DNA from: CAYYYP01 sp964475985
GTDB lineage: Bacteria > Bdellovibrionota > UBA1018 > CAYHWW01
Reading direction: 5' to 3'
Length of the DNA: 64,000 bases
NCBI GenBank assembly: GCA_964475985.1
Contig: CAYYYP010000014.1
Span: 7,867 to 71,866 of the forward strand
This document shows, one piece after another, positions 45,694 to 54,934 of the stretch. Each line of letters begins with the position of its first letter. Position 1 is the first letter of the stretch. The notes below the pieces were generated by a model. That model was not told the DNA's origin. It saw only the letters and a list, made by a program, of their open reading frames with translations, and ran no database searches. The position numbers and the translations under genes were made by a program.

Positions 45694-47226
45694 TTACGGC
45701 TCTTCGACCACCAGCAACGTTTCACAGCGTACCCCTCGTCTTGCGTTGTATTCCATCACGGCGTTCGTTGCGGCGAGTTCAAGCTGCTCCTCGGTGCCCC
45801 ATTCAAACATGTTTGCTTGACGCGTTTGACGCGCAATATCATACCGAGCTATGCGACCGGGGATTTCCACGCTAAAAAATCTTTTGAGCTCATGCCGGTA
45901 GCGCCGAGTATCAAGCACTAATCCCGTTGCGGTTAATGCGTAAAACGGCATGGGTGCAAGAGTAGCGAAAGTTGAAGCAACTTGGGCCTTCCAACCTGAA
46001 ACGACCGTCGCTTGCCTGGCCACATTGATGAGATGCAAATTGGTGAACATAGCATTGATCACTTCCCACCACGCCCTGGTTTTGCGAGTGGTATTTGTGG
46101 AATGAGGCCCGCGCCAAAAAGCCCTTAATCTTTCGCGGAAATCTTTTTTAAATTCGGTTTTTAAAACAGTTGGATCTTCATTCTGTCGGGCAACACCTTT
46201 TTGTCGGCGATTGATCCATTCATCGCCAAAGGTGCGGCTAACTAAAGACATCAATGCCGTGGTGAAAGCTACCCCGATCGTACTCGGGGTAAATGCTTGG
46301 TCCCAATAAACTGCGATGGGAACAAAAATAAATGTAGCAAATGAAATCAGAAAACGACTGGTTCGAAAAAAAAGCATGCCCTGCTCTTCCAACCATTGAG
46401 GATTGCCGTTGGCATCCCGGCTTTCTGGCGCATCAATTCCACTGCCCGTATAATTTCCGAGCCAAAGGTTTTTATACATATTGACCCAGATCCACATGGC
46501 TAGGACCACACCTCCCGTGACGTAATGGATATTTCCCGAATCATGACCTTGCGCTCTTTCCGCCAAACTTTTGACATAAAATGCCACCGCCAAATTAGTG
46601 CCACCGATGAGGCTTTGCTGGTTGGCAAGCTTGATATTATTTTTTCGGTCTTCCGCGGGAAGATCCGTTTCTAAAAATGTCACCCCCGCCGGCAAACCTT
46701 CGGGCATTCCAAAAAGCCAGCGGCTCAATAACCTGGTTCTTTGCGCCACCGTATGGGCATCAACCGGGACAACCTGCGTTCCCGCCAAAGCCTCGGGGGT
46801 GGATTCCGCTCCGTAGGCCAGCCGGAAAGCTTCCGGGTACTGGGCATATCGAGCGACGGACTCTTCAAACTGGCGTGCGTCCAAGAGCTGCGGAGAATTT
46901 CCTTTGATTTCAATTTTTGCTTTCGCCAAATGAGTTCTGATCCAACGCAGTTGCCGAGGCAGGTAATTACCTACATGAACAATGCTAACCCTGGGCCGCT
47001 CAGCTGGCGGGAGGTGACCGTATTTACGCAGATACTGAGTTACAAACTCACGTCCAAAAGAGTCGGCCGCCGCCAGATCTGGAATATTAAAGCCCGCTAC
47101 AGCGGGGGAAGACGAGGAGTCTTCGGCCTTAACCTCAAAATCTAAGGCCCCCCAGACCGATAGAAACAAAATCAAACTTAAAACCTTGTGAACCCTTTTA
47201 AACCAATGAAAATCAGACAAGAACAA
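45694..47226 (-). CDS. Large membrane protein of unknown function (A)
   Basis: 510 residues: signal peptide (LSLILFLSVWGALDFEVKA), a soluble region of about 190 residues, then several hydrophobic segments (AMWIWVNMYKNLW, RFLISFATFIFVPIAVYW, TFATLAPMPFYALTATGLV) and a charged C-terminus. No known family. Its plan resembles the protein encoded at 50039 on the other side of phnCED (see findings). It is divergent from phnC. Confidence 0.65.
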   Translation of the reverse strand: MFLSDFHWFKRVHKVLSLILFLSVWGALDFEVKAEDSSSSPAVAGFNIPDLAAADSFGREFVTQYLRKYGHLPPAERPRVSIVHVGNYLPRQLRWIRTHLAKAKIEIKGNSPQLLDARQFEESVARYAQYPEAFRLAYGAESTPEALAGTQVVPVDAHTVAQRTRLLSRWLFGMPEGLPAGVTFLETDLPAEDRKNNIKLANQQSLIGGTNLAVAFYVKSLAERAQGHDSGNIHYVTGGVVLAMWIWVNMYKNLWLGNYTGSGIDAPESRDANGNPQWLEEQGMLFFRTSRFLISFATFIFVPIAVYWDQAFTPSTIGVAFTTALMSLVSRTFGDEWINRRQKGVARQNEDPTVLKTEFKKDFRERLRAFWRGPHSTNTTRKTRAWWEVINAMFTNLHLINVARQATVVSGWKAQVASTFATLAPMPFYALTATGLVLDTRRYRHELKRFFSVEIPGRIARYDIARQTRQANMFEWGTEEQLELAATNAVMEYNARRGVRCETLLVVEEP

Positions 47227-47504
47227 ATCCCCCGCTAACTGGATTTCTTGTATGTGCTTCGTAAGGTCCTAGCAACCCGTGAGTTAAACGTTAAAAGAAT
47301 TAATACGGTTTGACCTCTCACGAAAAACTTTAAGTTGCGTCCGTCATTAACGTGGAATTAAATGACCCGGCATGTTATCAGCTGGGCACCAATTTAAGGA
47401 GCCATCCGCCGTATGAGTTGTCCCAAATTTAACCTACTTACTGGGTTTAAATTGATCCCATGCTCCGCCTTATTTCGGCTATCCCTCGGTGAGAGTACGT
47501 GGTT
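47227..47504. promoter_or_regulatory. 278-bp divergent region upstream of phnC
   Basis: Holds the promoters for phnC and for membrane protein A. GTCATT-N12-AATGAC (about 47345-47368) is an inverted repeat, and AAATTTAACC / GGTTTAAATT (about 47428-47454) form a second inverted repeat with one bulged base. They may be operators or leader hairpins; no clear Pho box was found. No gene is supported here. Confidence 0.45.
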
Positions 47505-48242
47505 ATGATTCATTTCGAAAACGTCACCAAACAATTTCCCGATGGCACCAAAGCCATCAGCGACTTTGATTTTAAAGTTGGCCAAGGCGAGTTTATTTCC
47601 ATCATTGGCCGAAGTGGCGCCGGCAAATCTACTTTATTGCGCCTTATTAATGCGACCATCCTACCTAGTCAGGGCCAGGTTCATGTTTTGGGGCACCACC
47701 TCAGGAATCGTGAATCTAAACATGAGGTCCGTTTGGTTCGCCGAGAAGTGGGCTTCATTTTCCAACAATTTAACCTTATTAAAACCCATTCCGTACTTTC
47801 TAACGTACTCATGGGCCGCCTAGGGTACACGGGGACACTCCGTGGCCTTTTTGGAATTTTTACGGACGAAGAAAAGGAAACTGCCGCCTCTGTACTAAAA
47901 GAAGTTGGCCTTAAAGACCAAATTTTAAAACGGGTAGACCAGCTTTCGGGTGGCCAGCAACAGCGAGTGGCCATCGCGCGTGCCATCGTGCAGAATCCTA
48001 AAATCATTCTCGCCGATGAACCCATGGCTTCCTTGGATCCTAGGCTTTCTGAGGTCGTTCTCGATCTGCTTTATAAATTCAATCAGGAACGTAACATTAC
48101 GGTTCTCGTGAACGTGCACGTGCTTGAGCTAGCAAGGCGCCGAGCGACCCGAATTATTGGCCTAAACAAAGGCCATCTCGTATTTGACGGCAGTGCCAAC
48201 CAATTGACGGAAGAACAGGTGAGTCACGTTTATGCCGACTAA
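47505..48242 (+). CDS. phnC: Phosphonate/phosphate-type ABC transporter ATP-binding protein PhnC
   Basis: About 245 residues from ATG 47505 (a GTG at 47499 is possible). Walker A GRSGAGKSTLLRLIN, Q-loop FIFQQFNLI, signature LSGGQQQRVAIARAI, Walker B IILADEPMASLDP and the switch region NVHVLELA are present. It powers uptake through the permease encoded next, which overlaps it by 11 nt. Phosphonate, phosphite or phosphate are the usual ligands; no C-P lyase genes lie nearby. Confidence 0.94.
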   Translation: MIHFENVTKQFPDGTKAISDFDFKVGQGEFISIIGRSGAGKSTLLRLINATILPSQGQVHVLGHHLRNRESKHEVRLVRREVGFIFQQFNLIKTHSVLSNVLMGRLGYTGTLRGLFGIFTDEEKETAASVLKEVGLKDQILKRVDQLSGGQQQRVAIARAIVQNPKIILADEPMASLDPRLSEVVLDLLYKFNQERNITVLVNVHVLELARRRATRIIGLNKGHLVFDGSANQLTEEQVSHVYAD

Positions 48243-49005
48243 AAAACAATTTAAAAACATCTTTAACCTTACTTTAGTCGCCATACTTCTTGTGGCGTTT
48301 TATTTTTCCTTCCAGGCCGTGGAGTTCAGCTTCTCAAAACTCATTGATGGCGGCCCTTTCATGCTGGATTTTTTAAGGCGAATGTACCCGCCAAATTTTG
48401 GCGTTTTAGATAAAGTTTTTCAGCAGGTTTTAGTCACTATCGAACTCGCCTTTGTCAGCACCACCATCGCCATGATTCTTTCCATTCCCTTGGGATTTCT
48501 TGCCGCGAATAATGTCATGCACAATAAGATTGTGGTGCAGGTCGTTCGCTTTTTCCTGAATGCCGACCGAGCCATCGATGCCCTTATTTTAGCCCTGTTT
48601 TTTGTTTCGGCCGTGGGACTTGGCCCGTTTCCGGGCACCCTTGCCCTCTCCATCCACTCCGTCGGAATGCTCGCCCAAATGATGTATCAGGTGATTGAGT
48701 CCGTGGATAAAAAACCCATTGAGGCCATCGAATCCGTGGGAGCCGGGCACTTAAATGTCATCCGCTGGGGAATTCTACCGCAAGTACTCCCGTACTTTCT
48801 CTCTTACTATTTATTGCGGTTTGAACTCAATATTCGTGCGGCCGTGGTTTTAGGTATCGTGGGCGCGGGCGGAATTGGGTTTCTTTTGCAATCCTATATG
48901 CGCCTTTTTCAGTACCAGAACGTCTGTACCGTCGTATTGACCATTCTGATCCTCGTTATGGCCATTGATTTTCTCTCGTCGAAATTACGCGCGAAATTAG
49001 TCTAG
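48232..49005 (+). CDS. phnE: Phosphonate-type ABC transporter permease PhnE
   Basis: 257 residues, about six membrane helices. The cytoplasmic EAA-like loop (EAIESVGAGHLNVIRWGILPQ) contacts PhnC. It overlaps phnC by 11 nt and precedes phnD by 59 nt. Length fits the family. Confidence 0.93.
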   Translation: MPTKKQFKNIFNLTLVAILLVAFYFSFQAVEFSFSKLIDGGPFMLDFLRRMYPPNFGVLDKVFQQVLVTIELAFVSTTIAMILSIPLGFLAANNVMHNKIVVQVVRFFLNADRAIDALILALFFVSAVGLGPFPGTLALSIHSVGMLAQMMYQVIESVDKKPIEAIESVGAGHLNVIRWGILPQVLPYFLSYYLLRFELNIRAAVVLGIVGAGGIGFLLQSYMRLFQYQNVCTVVLTILILVMAIDFLSSKLRAKLV

Positions 49006-49064
49006 ACCCTGTATGGTCGGCTTAATTCAAAGATCTATATCCTTATAATTGAGGTGGCTTGTTC

Positions 49065-49958
49065 ATGAGTTTTAGAAGAATTTCCCCGCTTTTAGTGTGC
49101 CTTTCTATTCTATTTGCCTTCGCCGGATGTTCAAAACGGGAGGCCTCCACTGAATTGGTCATCGGTTTTAACCCCGTGGAGAACGTAGATGCAGTGGAAG
49201 CCAATGGAATAGAACTCGCAAAAATCCTTAAGAGTAAGACTGGCCTTGATCTGAAAACTTTCGTGGCGAGCGACTTTGGGGCTCTTATTGAAGCTCTTAG
49301 GGCAGGCAGGATCCATTTTGCGTTCCTTCCACCCTTCAGTTTAGTTCAAGGCGAAAAAGTGGCCGGAGCTAAAATCCTTTTAAAAGCCGTGCGTAAGGGA
49401 AGGGCTCATTTCTTCAGCGCCATCATAACCACAAAGAACTTCAAAACCATCCAAGAGCTCAAGGGTAAAACCATCGCTTGGACGGACCCTTCCAGTGCCT
49501 CTGGCCATATCATGGCTAAAAGCGCGCTCATGGATATGGGAATTGACCCCGATACCTTTTTTAGCAAGCAGGTTTTTGCGGGGGCCCATGACGCGTTGGT
49601 GCTTTCCGTCATCAATAAGACCGTCGACGCCGGAGCAACCTTCTGCGACGATGAAAAGGGCCTTACGGGCGCCTGGCAACAGTTCGTAAAGGATCCAGAG
49701 CAAACAAAAAATATTCATACCTTACTAGTCAGCAAACCCATTCCGGGTGATACGCTTTCCACGTCAAATAAATTTTATTTAGAACATAGGGACGTAGTGG
49801 ATAAAGTTGTAAGCGTTATGCTTGAGTTGGGCAATAGCCCAGAAGGCAAAAAAGTGCTGAAAGACCTTTATCATATCGATTCCATGGTACCTGCCAAATC
49901 CGAGGAATATGAGCCTATACGCGAAGCCGCACGGCGTCTTAAAATCGGCGACGTTTAA
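49065..49958 (+). CDS. phnD: Phosphate/phosphite/phosphonate-binding lipoprotein PhnD
   Basis: 297 residues from ATG 49065 with GAGGT upstream. The lipobox AFAGC places the lipidated Cys at residue 22. The body has the PhnD/PtxB binding-protein fold: LVIGFNPVENVDAVEANG, IHFAFLPPFSLV, GKTIAWTDPSSASGHI, and AGAHDALVLSVINKTVDAGAT. It gathers ligand in the periplasm for PhnCE. The order phnC-E-D differs from the more usual C-D-E. Confidence 0.92.
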   Translation: MSFRRISPLLVCLSILFAFAGCSKREASTELVIGFNPVENVDAVEANGIELAKILKSKTGLDLKTFVASDFGALIEALRAGRIHFAFLPPFSLVQGEKVAGAKILLKAVRKGRAHFFSAIITTKNFKTIQELKGKTIAWTDPSSASGHIMAKSALMDMGIDPDTFFSKQVFAGAHDALVLSVINKTVDAGATFCDDEKGLTGAWQQFVKDPEQTKNIHTLLVSKPIPGDTLSTSNKFYLEHRDVVDKVVSVMLELGNSPEGKKVLKDLYHIDSMVPAKSEEYEPIREAARRLKIGDV

Positions 49959-50038
49959 TTCAAATTTCTTCATTTAATTCTGTAAGCCCAGACCCCGTTG
50001 TGATAGACTCCTGCTGTCAATTTTAAATCGAGGTTTGA

Positions 50039-51640
50039 ATGATTTGCTGTCATCCATGCTCTGCAGATAGAATATCGCGTCTTAAACGAGATCTATTTAT
50101 AAGATGGATGATTTTTTTCTTCGTTTTGGCGGCCTTCCTGGGTGGACAGCCAAGCTATGCAGACCCAACCGACGACGATGCTCCGGAAATTACAGAACGC
50201 GGAGTGGAGGATGTGGAACTTCCTCCAGCAAGTGATGAAGATGGCGTAAATCCTACCGCACTGACTCCTGAAGGCACGGTTTTTCGAGATACTAATCCTG
50301 GACCAACGGAGGCATCGACTCCGTCGGCTCTTGATATTGAACTTCCGGTTGCTTCCCCTGAAACCACGGCACATGCCGCGGATCAATTTATCGCTAACCA
50401 AGGTGAGATTATCGCTCAGATTTTCCAAATGCATCGATCATTGCAGGTGCACCTTGCTGAACAGCAACGCCTACTTGGGGACAAACAATTCCGCAAAGAT
50501 GTTTTGGCTGGCAAGAAAGATCATCTTAGAGTCCATGATGAAACTATAGGTTGGGCCGAGCCCACTACCATCGATGAAATTATGATTACCCGAGTCGTGC
50601 ATAGCGGCACCGGCATCGCATTTCTCATCATTGATGAAAGAGTCAACACGACGTCAGATCACTTCCGCCAATATGTTGCGCGTCTACATCAAGAATCCAA
50701 CCGAACCGGTCGGCATGTCATGATCATAAAAACCAATGCGAACGGGCATAGCCTTGAATACAGTCCAATGCCTAGAATGAATACGGCGCAGTGGTGGCGG
50801 GAATTTTATGATGCCGTTACCGTAAGGCCTACGGCAGGGCATATCAAAGTAGCTATGCTTTCGGCAGGCGCCCAGGTGGCGGTTGCACTTAGCGTAAGTA
50901 AGCTTCAGGTTTTGCTATCTGCAAACCCGCACGGTTCCATAGATTTAAGACCCGCAATACTGTCGGGAATTTTTGGAACGGTAATGGGGATTTTCGTAGG
51001 CACCTGGAAAAATTATGCGGGCAGGGGCAGCAACTTTGAAATTACCATTAAGAATTCAGCGATTAGTACCGCATTTGCTTACATACTTCATGCATGGACC
51101 CACCACGGACTTGCAAGCTTAAGTATTATGGATGCAACGGGTTTGCTGGCAAATGCGTCACTTATAACCAATGTTTACGTAAACAACTACACCAAGACGT
51201 TTTGGAGCGAACTCTCTAGGATTCGTGAAAACATGGGCGCCAATCGCGGTACAATCTGGGGCCTTCCCCGGACTGCACTGGAGTATCAGCTTATTTATCT
51301 CGCTCCGTTCACTCTAAAAATCCTAGATCTCGTTCAATTCAACGTACATGTTCCCTTGCTCGGTACCCTGCCTCTGGGAAAATTAGTTTTTTTGAGTTCA
51401 GCCTTTTGGGTGCAAAAACTAGTCGTAAATTACGCAGTCAGAAATAAGTATGAGCGCGCCGCAGAACGACAAAGAGAGTGGGAAGATTTTATTTCGGGGC
51501 GCGCCTTACTAAACTCCATGCGAGAATATGTATCGTTGACTCGCAGCGCGATAAACCGAGCCGGGCAGACCTTAAGCACGGTCAAACAAAGTTGTTCTGA
51601 GTTCCTCACAGGTATACAAGGCCCCAGAATTGGTGAATAA
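50039..51640 (+). CDS. Large membrane protein of unknown function (B)
   Basis: 533 residues: signal-like N-terminal hydrophobic segment (MIFFFVLAAFLGGQPSYA), an acidic Pro/Thr-rich stretch, a soluble region to about residue 265, then several hydrophobic segments (GIFGTVMGIFVGTWKNY, AISTAFAYILHAWTHHG, LPLGKLVFLSSAFW) and a basic, charged C-terminus. GAGG precedes the ATG. No family recognised. It may be a distant relative of protein A at 45694. Confidence 0.68.
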   Translation: MICCHPCSADRISRLKRDLFIRWMIFFFVLAAFLGGQPSYADPTDDDAPEITERGVEDVELPPASDEDGVNPTALTPEGTVFRDTNPGPTEASTPSALDIELPVASPETTAHAADQFIANQGEIIAQIFQMHRSLQVHLAEQQRLLGDKQFRKDVLAGKKDHLRVHDETIGWAEPTTIDEIMITRVVHSGTGIAFLIIDERVNTTSDHFRQYVARLHQESNRTGRHVMIIKTNANGHSLEYSPMPRMNTAQWWREFYDAVTVRPTAGHIKVAMLSAGAQVAVALSVSKLQVLLSANPHGSIDLRPAILSGIFGTVMGIFVGTWKNYAGRGSNFEITIKNSAISTAFAYILHAWTHHGLASLSIMDATGLLANASLITNVYVNNYTKTFWSELSRIRENMGANRGTIWGLPRTALEYQLIYLAPFTLKILDLVQFNVHVPLLGTLPLGKLVFLSSAFWVQKLVVNYAVRNKYERAAERQREWEDFISGRALLNSMREYVSLTRSAINRAGQTLSTVKQSCSEFLTGIQGPRIGE

Positions 51641-51660
51641 AAGTTTTATCAAATAAAAAA

Positions 51661-51702
51661 GGCAGGGAGCCCTTTGCCTACTTACGCAAAGGATTCCCTG
51701 CC
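51661..51702. terminator. Bidirectional intrinsic terminator between protein B gene and flagellin
   Basis: GGCAGGGA and TCCCTGCC with inner TTTGC/GCAAA make a strong stem. On the minus strand it is followed by TTTTTTA, ending the flagellin transcript; on the plus strand it is followed by a weaker T-run. Confidence 0.85.
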
Positions 51703-51737
51703 AAATTTTCATTCACGGTTTAAGTGAAGGTTTAAGC

Positions 51738-52577
51738 TTAGCCGCCTTCGAGAAGGCGCAAAGCCATTTTGTTGATCACATTCGCTTGAGCAAGCACTGC
51801 GGTTCCAGATTGCATCAAGATGGACTGTCTCGTCATCTCAGAGCTTTCCGAAGCAATGTCCGTATCGCGGATACGGCTATTGGCAGCGGCTAAGTTCTCA
51901 TCGCTGATCGCCAAGTTGTTAATGGTTGATTGGAGCCTGTTTTGCAGAGCACCCAAGTCAGCGCGCACTGAGTTGACGTGAATCAAAGAGTCGTCGATGA
52001 CGCTCAAAGTCGTTTGGGCGCCAAGCTTTGTTGCGATGGATTCGCCACCAAGCTTAAGGGCCGCCAAAGTTACGTTCGCAGATTCACCATTATAAACCAC
52101 GCGGTCTAGAATAGGGTTGTTGCGCACGCCGACCTGAACTTCAATGATTCCGGCTCTTCCGTTAAGGAGAGGGGTTCCATTGAATTCCGTTGCGTTAGCG
52201 ATACGATCGATTTCGTCTTTAAGACTCTGAAACTCTCGGTCCGTGAACTTACGTTCTACTTCACCGACGGTGTCAGAAGCCGCTTGCACTGACAGTTCTC
52301 TAAGACGAATCAATATATTGCCGATTTCGTTAAGACCGCCTTCAGAAACTTGAATCAAGCTTACGCCATCCATCGCATTTCGTTTTGCCTGTCTCATGCC
52401 CCTTAATTGGGCAATCAAATTTTCAGAGATCGCGAGACCTGCGGCGTCATCACCGGCGTGATTGATCCTTGATCCCGAAGACAATCGCTCTAAGCTCTTG
52501 TCCAAATTAGCTCGTGTTCCACTGAGATACCTCTGCGCTCCGAGGGCAGATGTGTTTGTCGATATTCTAAATCCCAT
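51738..52577 (-). CDS. fliC: Flagellin
   Basis: 279 residues, about the length of flagellins that lack the large D2/D3 loops. The N-terminal SLERLSSGSRINHAGDDAAG and C-terminal SRIRDTDIASESSEMTRQ are the conserved D0/D1 helices that pack into the filament core. The gene ends before the strong terminator at 51661. A second flagellin lies upstream, and each gene has its own promoter candidate. Confidence 0.96.
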   Translation of the reverse strand: MGFRISTNTSALGAQRYLSGTRANLDKSLERLSSGSRINHAGDDAAGLAISENLIAQLRGMRQAKRNAMDGVSLIQVSEGGLNEIGNILIRLRELSVQAASDTVGEVERKFTDREFQSLKDEIDRIANATEFNGTPLLNGRAGIIEVQVGVRNNPILDRVVYNGESANVTLAALKLGGESIATKLGAQTTLSVIDDSLIHVNSVRADLGALQNRLQSTINNLAISDENLAAANSRIRDTDIASESSEMTRQSILMQSGTAVLAQANVINKMALRLLEGG

Positions 52578-52617
52578 GATTTAGCCTCCGTTCTTCGCTC
52601 GATCCTCCATAATGTGG

Positions 52618-52639
52618 GCCACCGTATCCATACGGTGGC
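52618..52639. promoter_or_regulatory. Perfect 10-bp stem hairpin in the flagellin leader
   Basis: GCCACCGTAT and its exact complement are separated by CC; the 22-bp palindrome ends 41 bp before the ATG. It lies in the predicted leader, downstream of the promoter, and could stabilise the mRNA or affect translation. Confidence 0.55.
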
Positions 52640-52674
52640 AGGGCATCCATGTCCTTTTGTTAATGGTTAATATT

Positions 52675-52701
52675 ATATCTTCATCACTTAACGATTCTTT
52701 A
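52675..52701 (-). promoter_or_regulatory. Sigma-28-type promoter candidate for the downstream flagellin gene
   Basis: On the minus strand: TAAA, 15 bp, then GAAGATAT. The consensus is TAAA-N15-GCCGATAA, so the -10 matches in 5 of 8 positions. The leader to the ATG would be about 90 nt. Confidence 0.5.
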
Positions 52702-52904
52702 ACCGACCCTCGCAATCCTTGCGTGGTTCGGCCCTTCGTCTTCGTAAGTGCCAACACTTCTTTGTCTTGGGTTTTTTGGCGACTCCAAACCGCTGAAGTA
52801 TCGATGTTCACAGGAAACAGACCAGGCCTTCGCCTGCTCGTACTAAACTTTTAAAATTGTGTGTTAATTATTCATTTGTTCTTTCATCCATGATTCCCCC
52901 AAAC

Positions 52905-53750
52905 TTAGCCCGTTCCCTTGAGCAGGGTGAGCGCGCTCTGAACCGAAGCATTCGCCTGGGACAGAACTGCCGTACCTGCTTGCATGAGAATGTTGTTCTT
53001 GGTGAGCTCCGCCGTCTCGGCCGCAATATCCGTATCGCGAATCCGGGAGTTGGCGGCACTAAGGTTCTCGATGCCGATGGCTATGTTATTGATCACTGAC
53101 TGGAGGCGATTCTGCATCGCACCGAAATCAGCCCTGATTGAAGAAACTTGAACAATGGCATTATCAATGGCGCCGAGCGCGTTCTGCGCACCCGTTTTGT
53201 CACTGATGCTAGTAAGGTTAAGTCCTAAAGCGACGACATTGACGTCAGCGCTTGAGGTGTCAAAAAATGTGATGCGGTCGATGTTCGGATTGTTGCGAGT
53301 GCCGACCTGAATGTCGAAGGCCGAAGCGCTTCCATTCAAGAGCGGAACCTTATTGTATTCCGTTGCGTTGGCAATCCGATCCGTTTCATTGAGCAAAGCT
53401 TCGAATTCCACCTGCATGAACTTACGCTCCGTGGGTCCCACGGTATCGGAAGCCGCCTGCACCGAAAGTTCGCGAAGCCTAATGAGGATGTTGGATACTT
53501 CTTGTAATCCACCTTCTGCCACCTGCACTAAGCTCACTCCATCGAGTGCGTTTCGCTCAGCCTGGGACATTCCCCGAATCTGCGCCCTTAAGTTCTCTGA
53601 GATGGCTAACCCGGCTGCATCATCACCGGCTCGGTTGATGCGGTAACCTGAGGATAGTTTTTCGAGACTCTTATCTAGGTTCGCACGAGTAAACCGCAAA
53701 TTCCTCTGCGAGTTTATCGATGCAATGTTGGTATTAATACGCAGACCCAT
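52905..53750 (-). CDS. fliC: Flagellin
   Basis: 281 residues from ATG 53750 with GGAGG just upstream; a longer in-frame start at 53843 is not supported. N-terminal MGLRINTNIASINSQRNL and C-terminal NSRIRDTDIAAETAELTKNN are conserved flagellin ends. It is close in length to the neighbouring flagellin but clearly differs in the central region, so the filament may be built from two types of subunit. Confidence 0.96.
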   Translation of the reverse strand: MGLRINTNIASINSQRNLRFTRANLDKSLEKLSSGYRINRAGDDAAGLAISENLRAQIRGMSQAERNALDGVSLVQVAEGGLQEVSNILIRLRELSVQAASDTVGPTERKFMQVEFEALLNETDRIANATEYNKVPLLNGSASAFDIQVGTRNNPNIDRITFFDTSSADVNVVALGLNLTSISDKTGAQNALGAIDNAIVQVSSIRADFGAMQNRLQSVINNIAIGIENLSAANSRIRDTDIAAETAELTKNNILMQAGTAVLSQANASVQSALTLLKGTG

Positions 53751-53805
53751 GATTCCTCCATAAAACTTCTTCCTGAAGTGCAGCGTTCCTTGCCACACAA
53801 ACTTC

Positions 53806-53832
53806 CTATCGGAGGCAAATTTAGAATGTTTA
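53806..53832 (-). promoter_or_regulatory. Sigma-28-type promoter for the upstream flagellin gene
   Basis: On the minus strand: TAAA, exactly 15 bp, then TCCGATAG, which matches the flagellar consensus TAAA-N15-GCCGATAA except at two positions. The start would lie about 50 bp before the ATG. Confidence 0.68.
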
Positions 53833-53978
53833 GTAAAAAACACGCGTCACTTAAGACACGGCAAAAAGCTCCCGGCCAAATTTGCCGCTCAGCGCTATAA
53901 GTGCATTTAAAAGCTCATGGCGCCTAATTTCGAAAACGCAGTGGACGGGAAGCTCGAAAAAAACGCACAATTTTACTC

Positions 53979-54869
53979 ATGGAACCTAAAATTCGTTTAG
54001 AACTGGGCGCATTTTTAAACGAAAGTTTTGACTACGCTGGCTCAAACGAGTCTTATTTAGAAGATTTTGCCCCGCTTTTTCATGGCGAAGACGCCATTTG
54101 GCAGGTGGAGCGGGACGAAACCCAGAAAATCACCGCCACGGGAGCACTGTATAAGGTAGAGGTCCAAACATTTTCGGGAGCTAAGCTGAAACTTGGCCTT
54201 TTAGGTGGCATTGCCACATCACCACGTGCTCGTGGCCAGGGGCTAGCTACGAAAGTTATTTCGACTCTGGTGGAAAAAGCTCACGCATTGAACTGCGAGG
54301 CCGCCGTACTGTGGAGTCAACGAGAAGATTTTTATTCTAAGCTCGGATTTTCTCCCTACGGCGCCCAAAACTTATTATACGTGGAGCTGGGACCAACTTC
54401 GGAGAAGGACTTACTCCATGAAAAAAAGTTTTCCTTTGAAGAGGTCAGGCTCGCCGAACCAAATAATTTAGTTTTCGTAAAAAAACTCCATCAAGAATTT
54501 CTACATGCTGGCGTCCTACGCACGAAGAATCACTGGGAAGGAATCGCAGGCATTTCTAGTTGCAGAGTTTATGTGGCATTTGATCTAAACCGAGCCCCAC
54601 TGGCGTACATTGTTCATTCGCGAGGTAAAGATATGGCGGGTATTGTCCATGAATGGGGCGGGGCTAAAGATTTGGTTCTAATGCTTATGCGAAATTTTGC
54701 GCCTCAACCTCTTTCTATTTTAAGTACACCAAGGCTTAACAACCTCCTGATCGATGGACTCAAAGTAGTTCATGAGGATCAACTACCGCTTTGCCTCATC
54801 AAATGGCTTCTCCCAAAGGCTGATCATCACAAGCCAGACCTTTGGTTTTGGGGTTTAGACTCCCTTTAA
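53979..54869 (+). CDS. GNAT-family N-acetyltransferase
   Basis: 296 residues. The N-terminal half is a GNAT domain: motif A, GGIATSPRARGQGLATKVI, binds acetyl-CoA, and EDFYSKLGFSPYG is the usual motif B region. The C-terminal half is an extra domain of unknown substrate. A lone gene whose target is not evident. Confidence 0.85.
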   Translation: MEPKIRLELGAFLNESFDYAGSNESYLEDFAPLFHGEDAIWQVERDETQKITATGALYKVEVQTFSGAKLKLGLLGGIATSPRARGQGLATKVISTLVEKAHALNCEAAVLWSQREDFYSKLGFSPYGAQNLLYVELGPTSEKDLLHEKKFSFEEVRLAEPNNLVFVKKLHQEFLHAGVLRTKNHWEGIAGISSCRVYVAFDLNRAPLAYIVHSRGKDMAGIVHEWGGAKDLVLMLMRNFAPQPLSILSTPRLNNLLIDGLKVVHEDQLPLCLIKWLLPKADHHKPDLWFWGLDSL

Positions 54870-54934
54870 GTTTACGGCAATAGTGACTACCCTAGCCATG
54901 CCAGAAGTTGAAATTTTGGCTAGCCCTTTGAACT

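Larger units (their letters stand above)
52578..52904. other. 327-bp spacer between the two flagellin genes
   Basis: Contains the leader, hairpin and promoter candidate of the downstream flagellin gene. A 76-codon open frame here is in the leader and is not considered a gene. The region next to 52850-52904 probably ends the upstream transcript, but I see no clear terminator. Confidence 0.6.

Noticed and set aside
45623..45710. Two hairpins between convergent kinase and membrane protein A genes
   Set aside because: Imperfect stems, one overlapping coding sequence, without a clear T-run on either strand.
52581..52811. 76-codon frame upstream of the flagellin
   Set aside because: It lies within the predicted promoter and leader and lacks protein-like composition.
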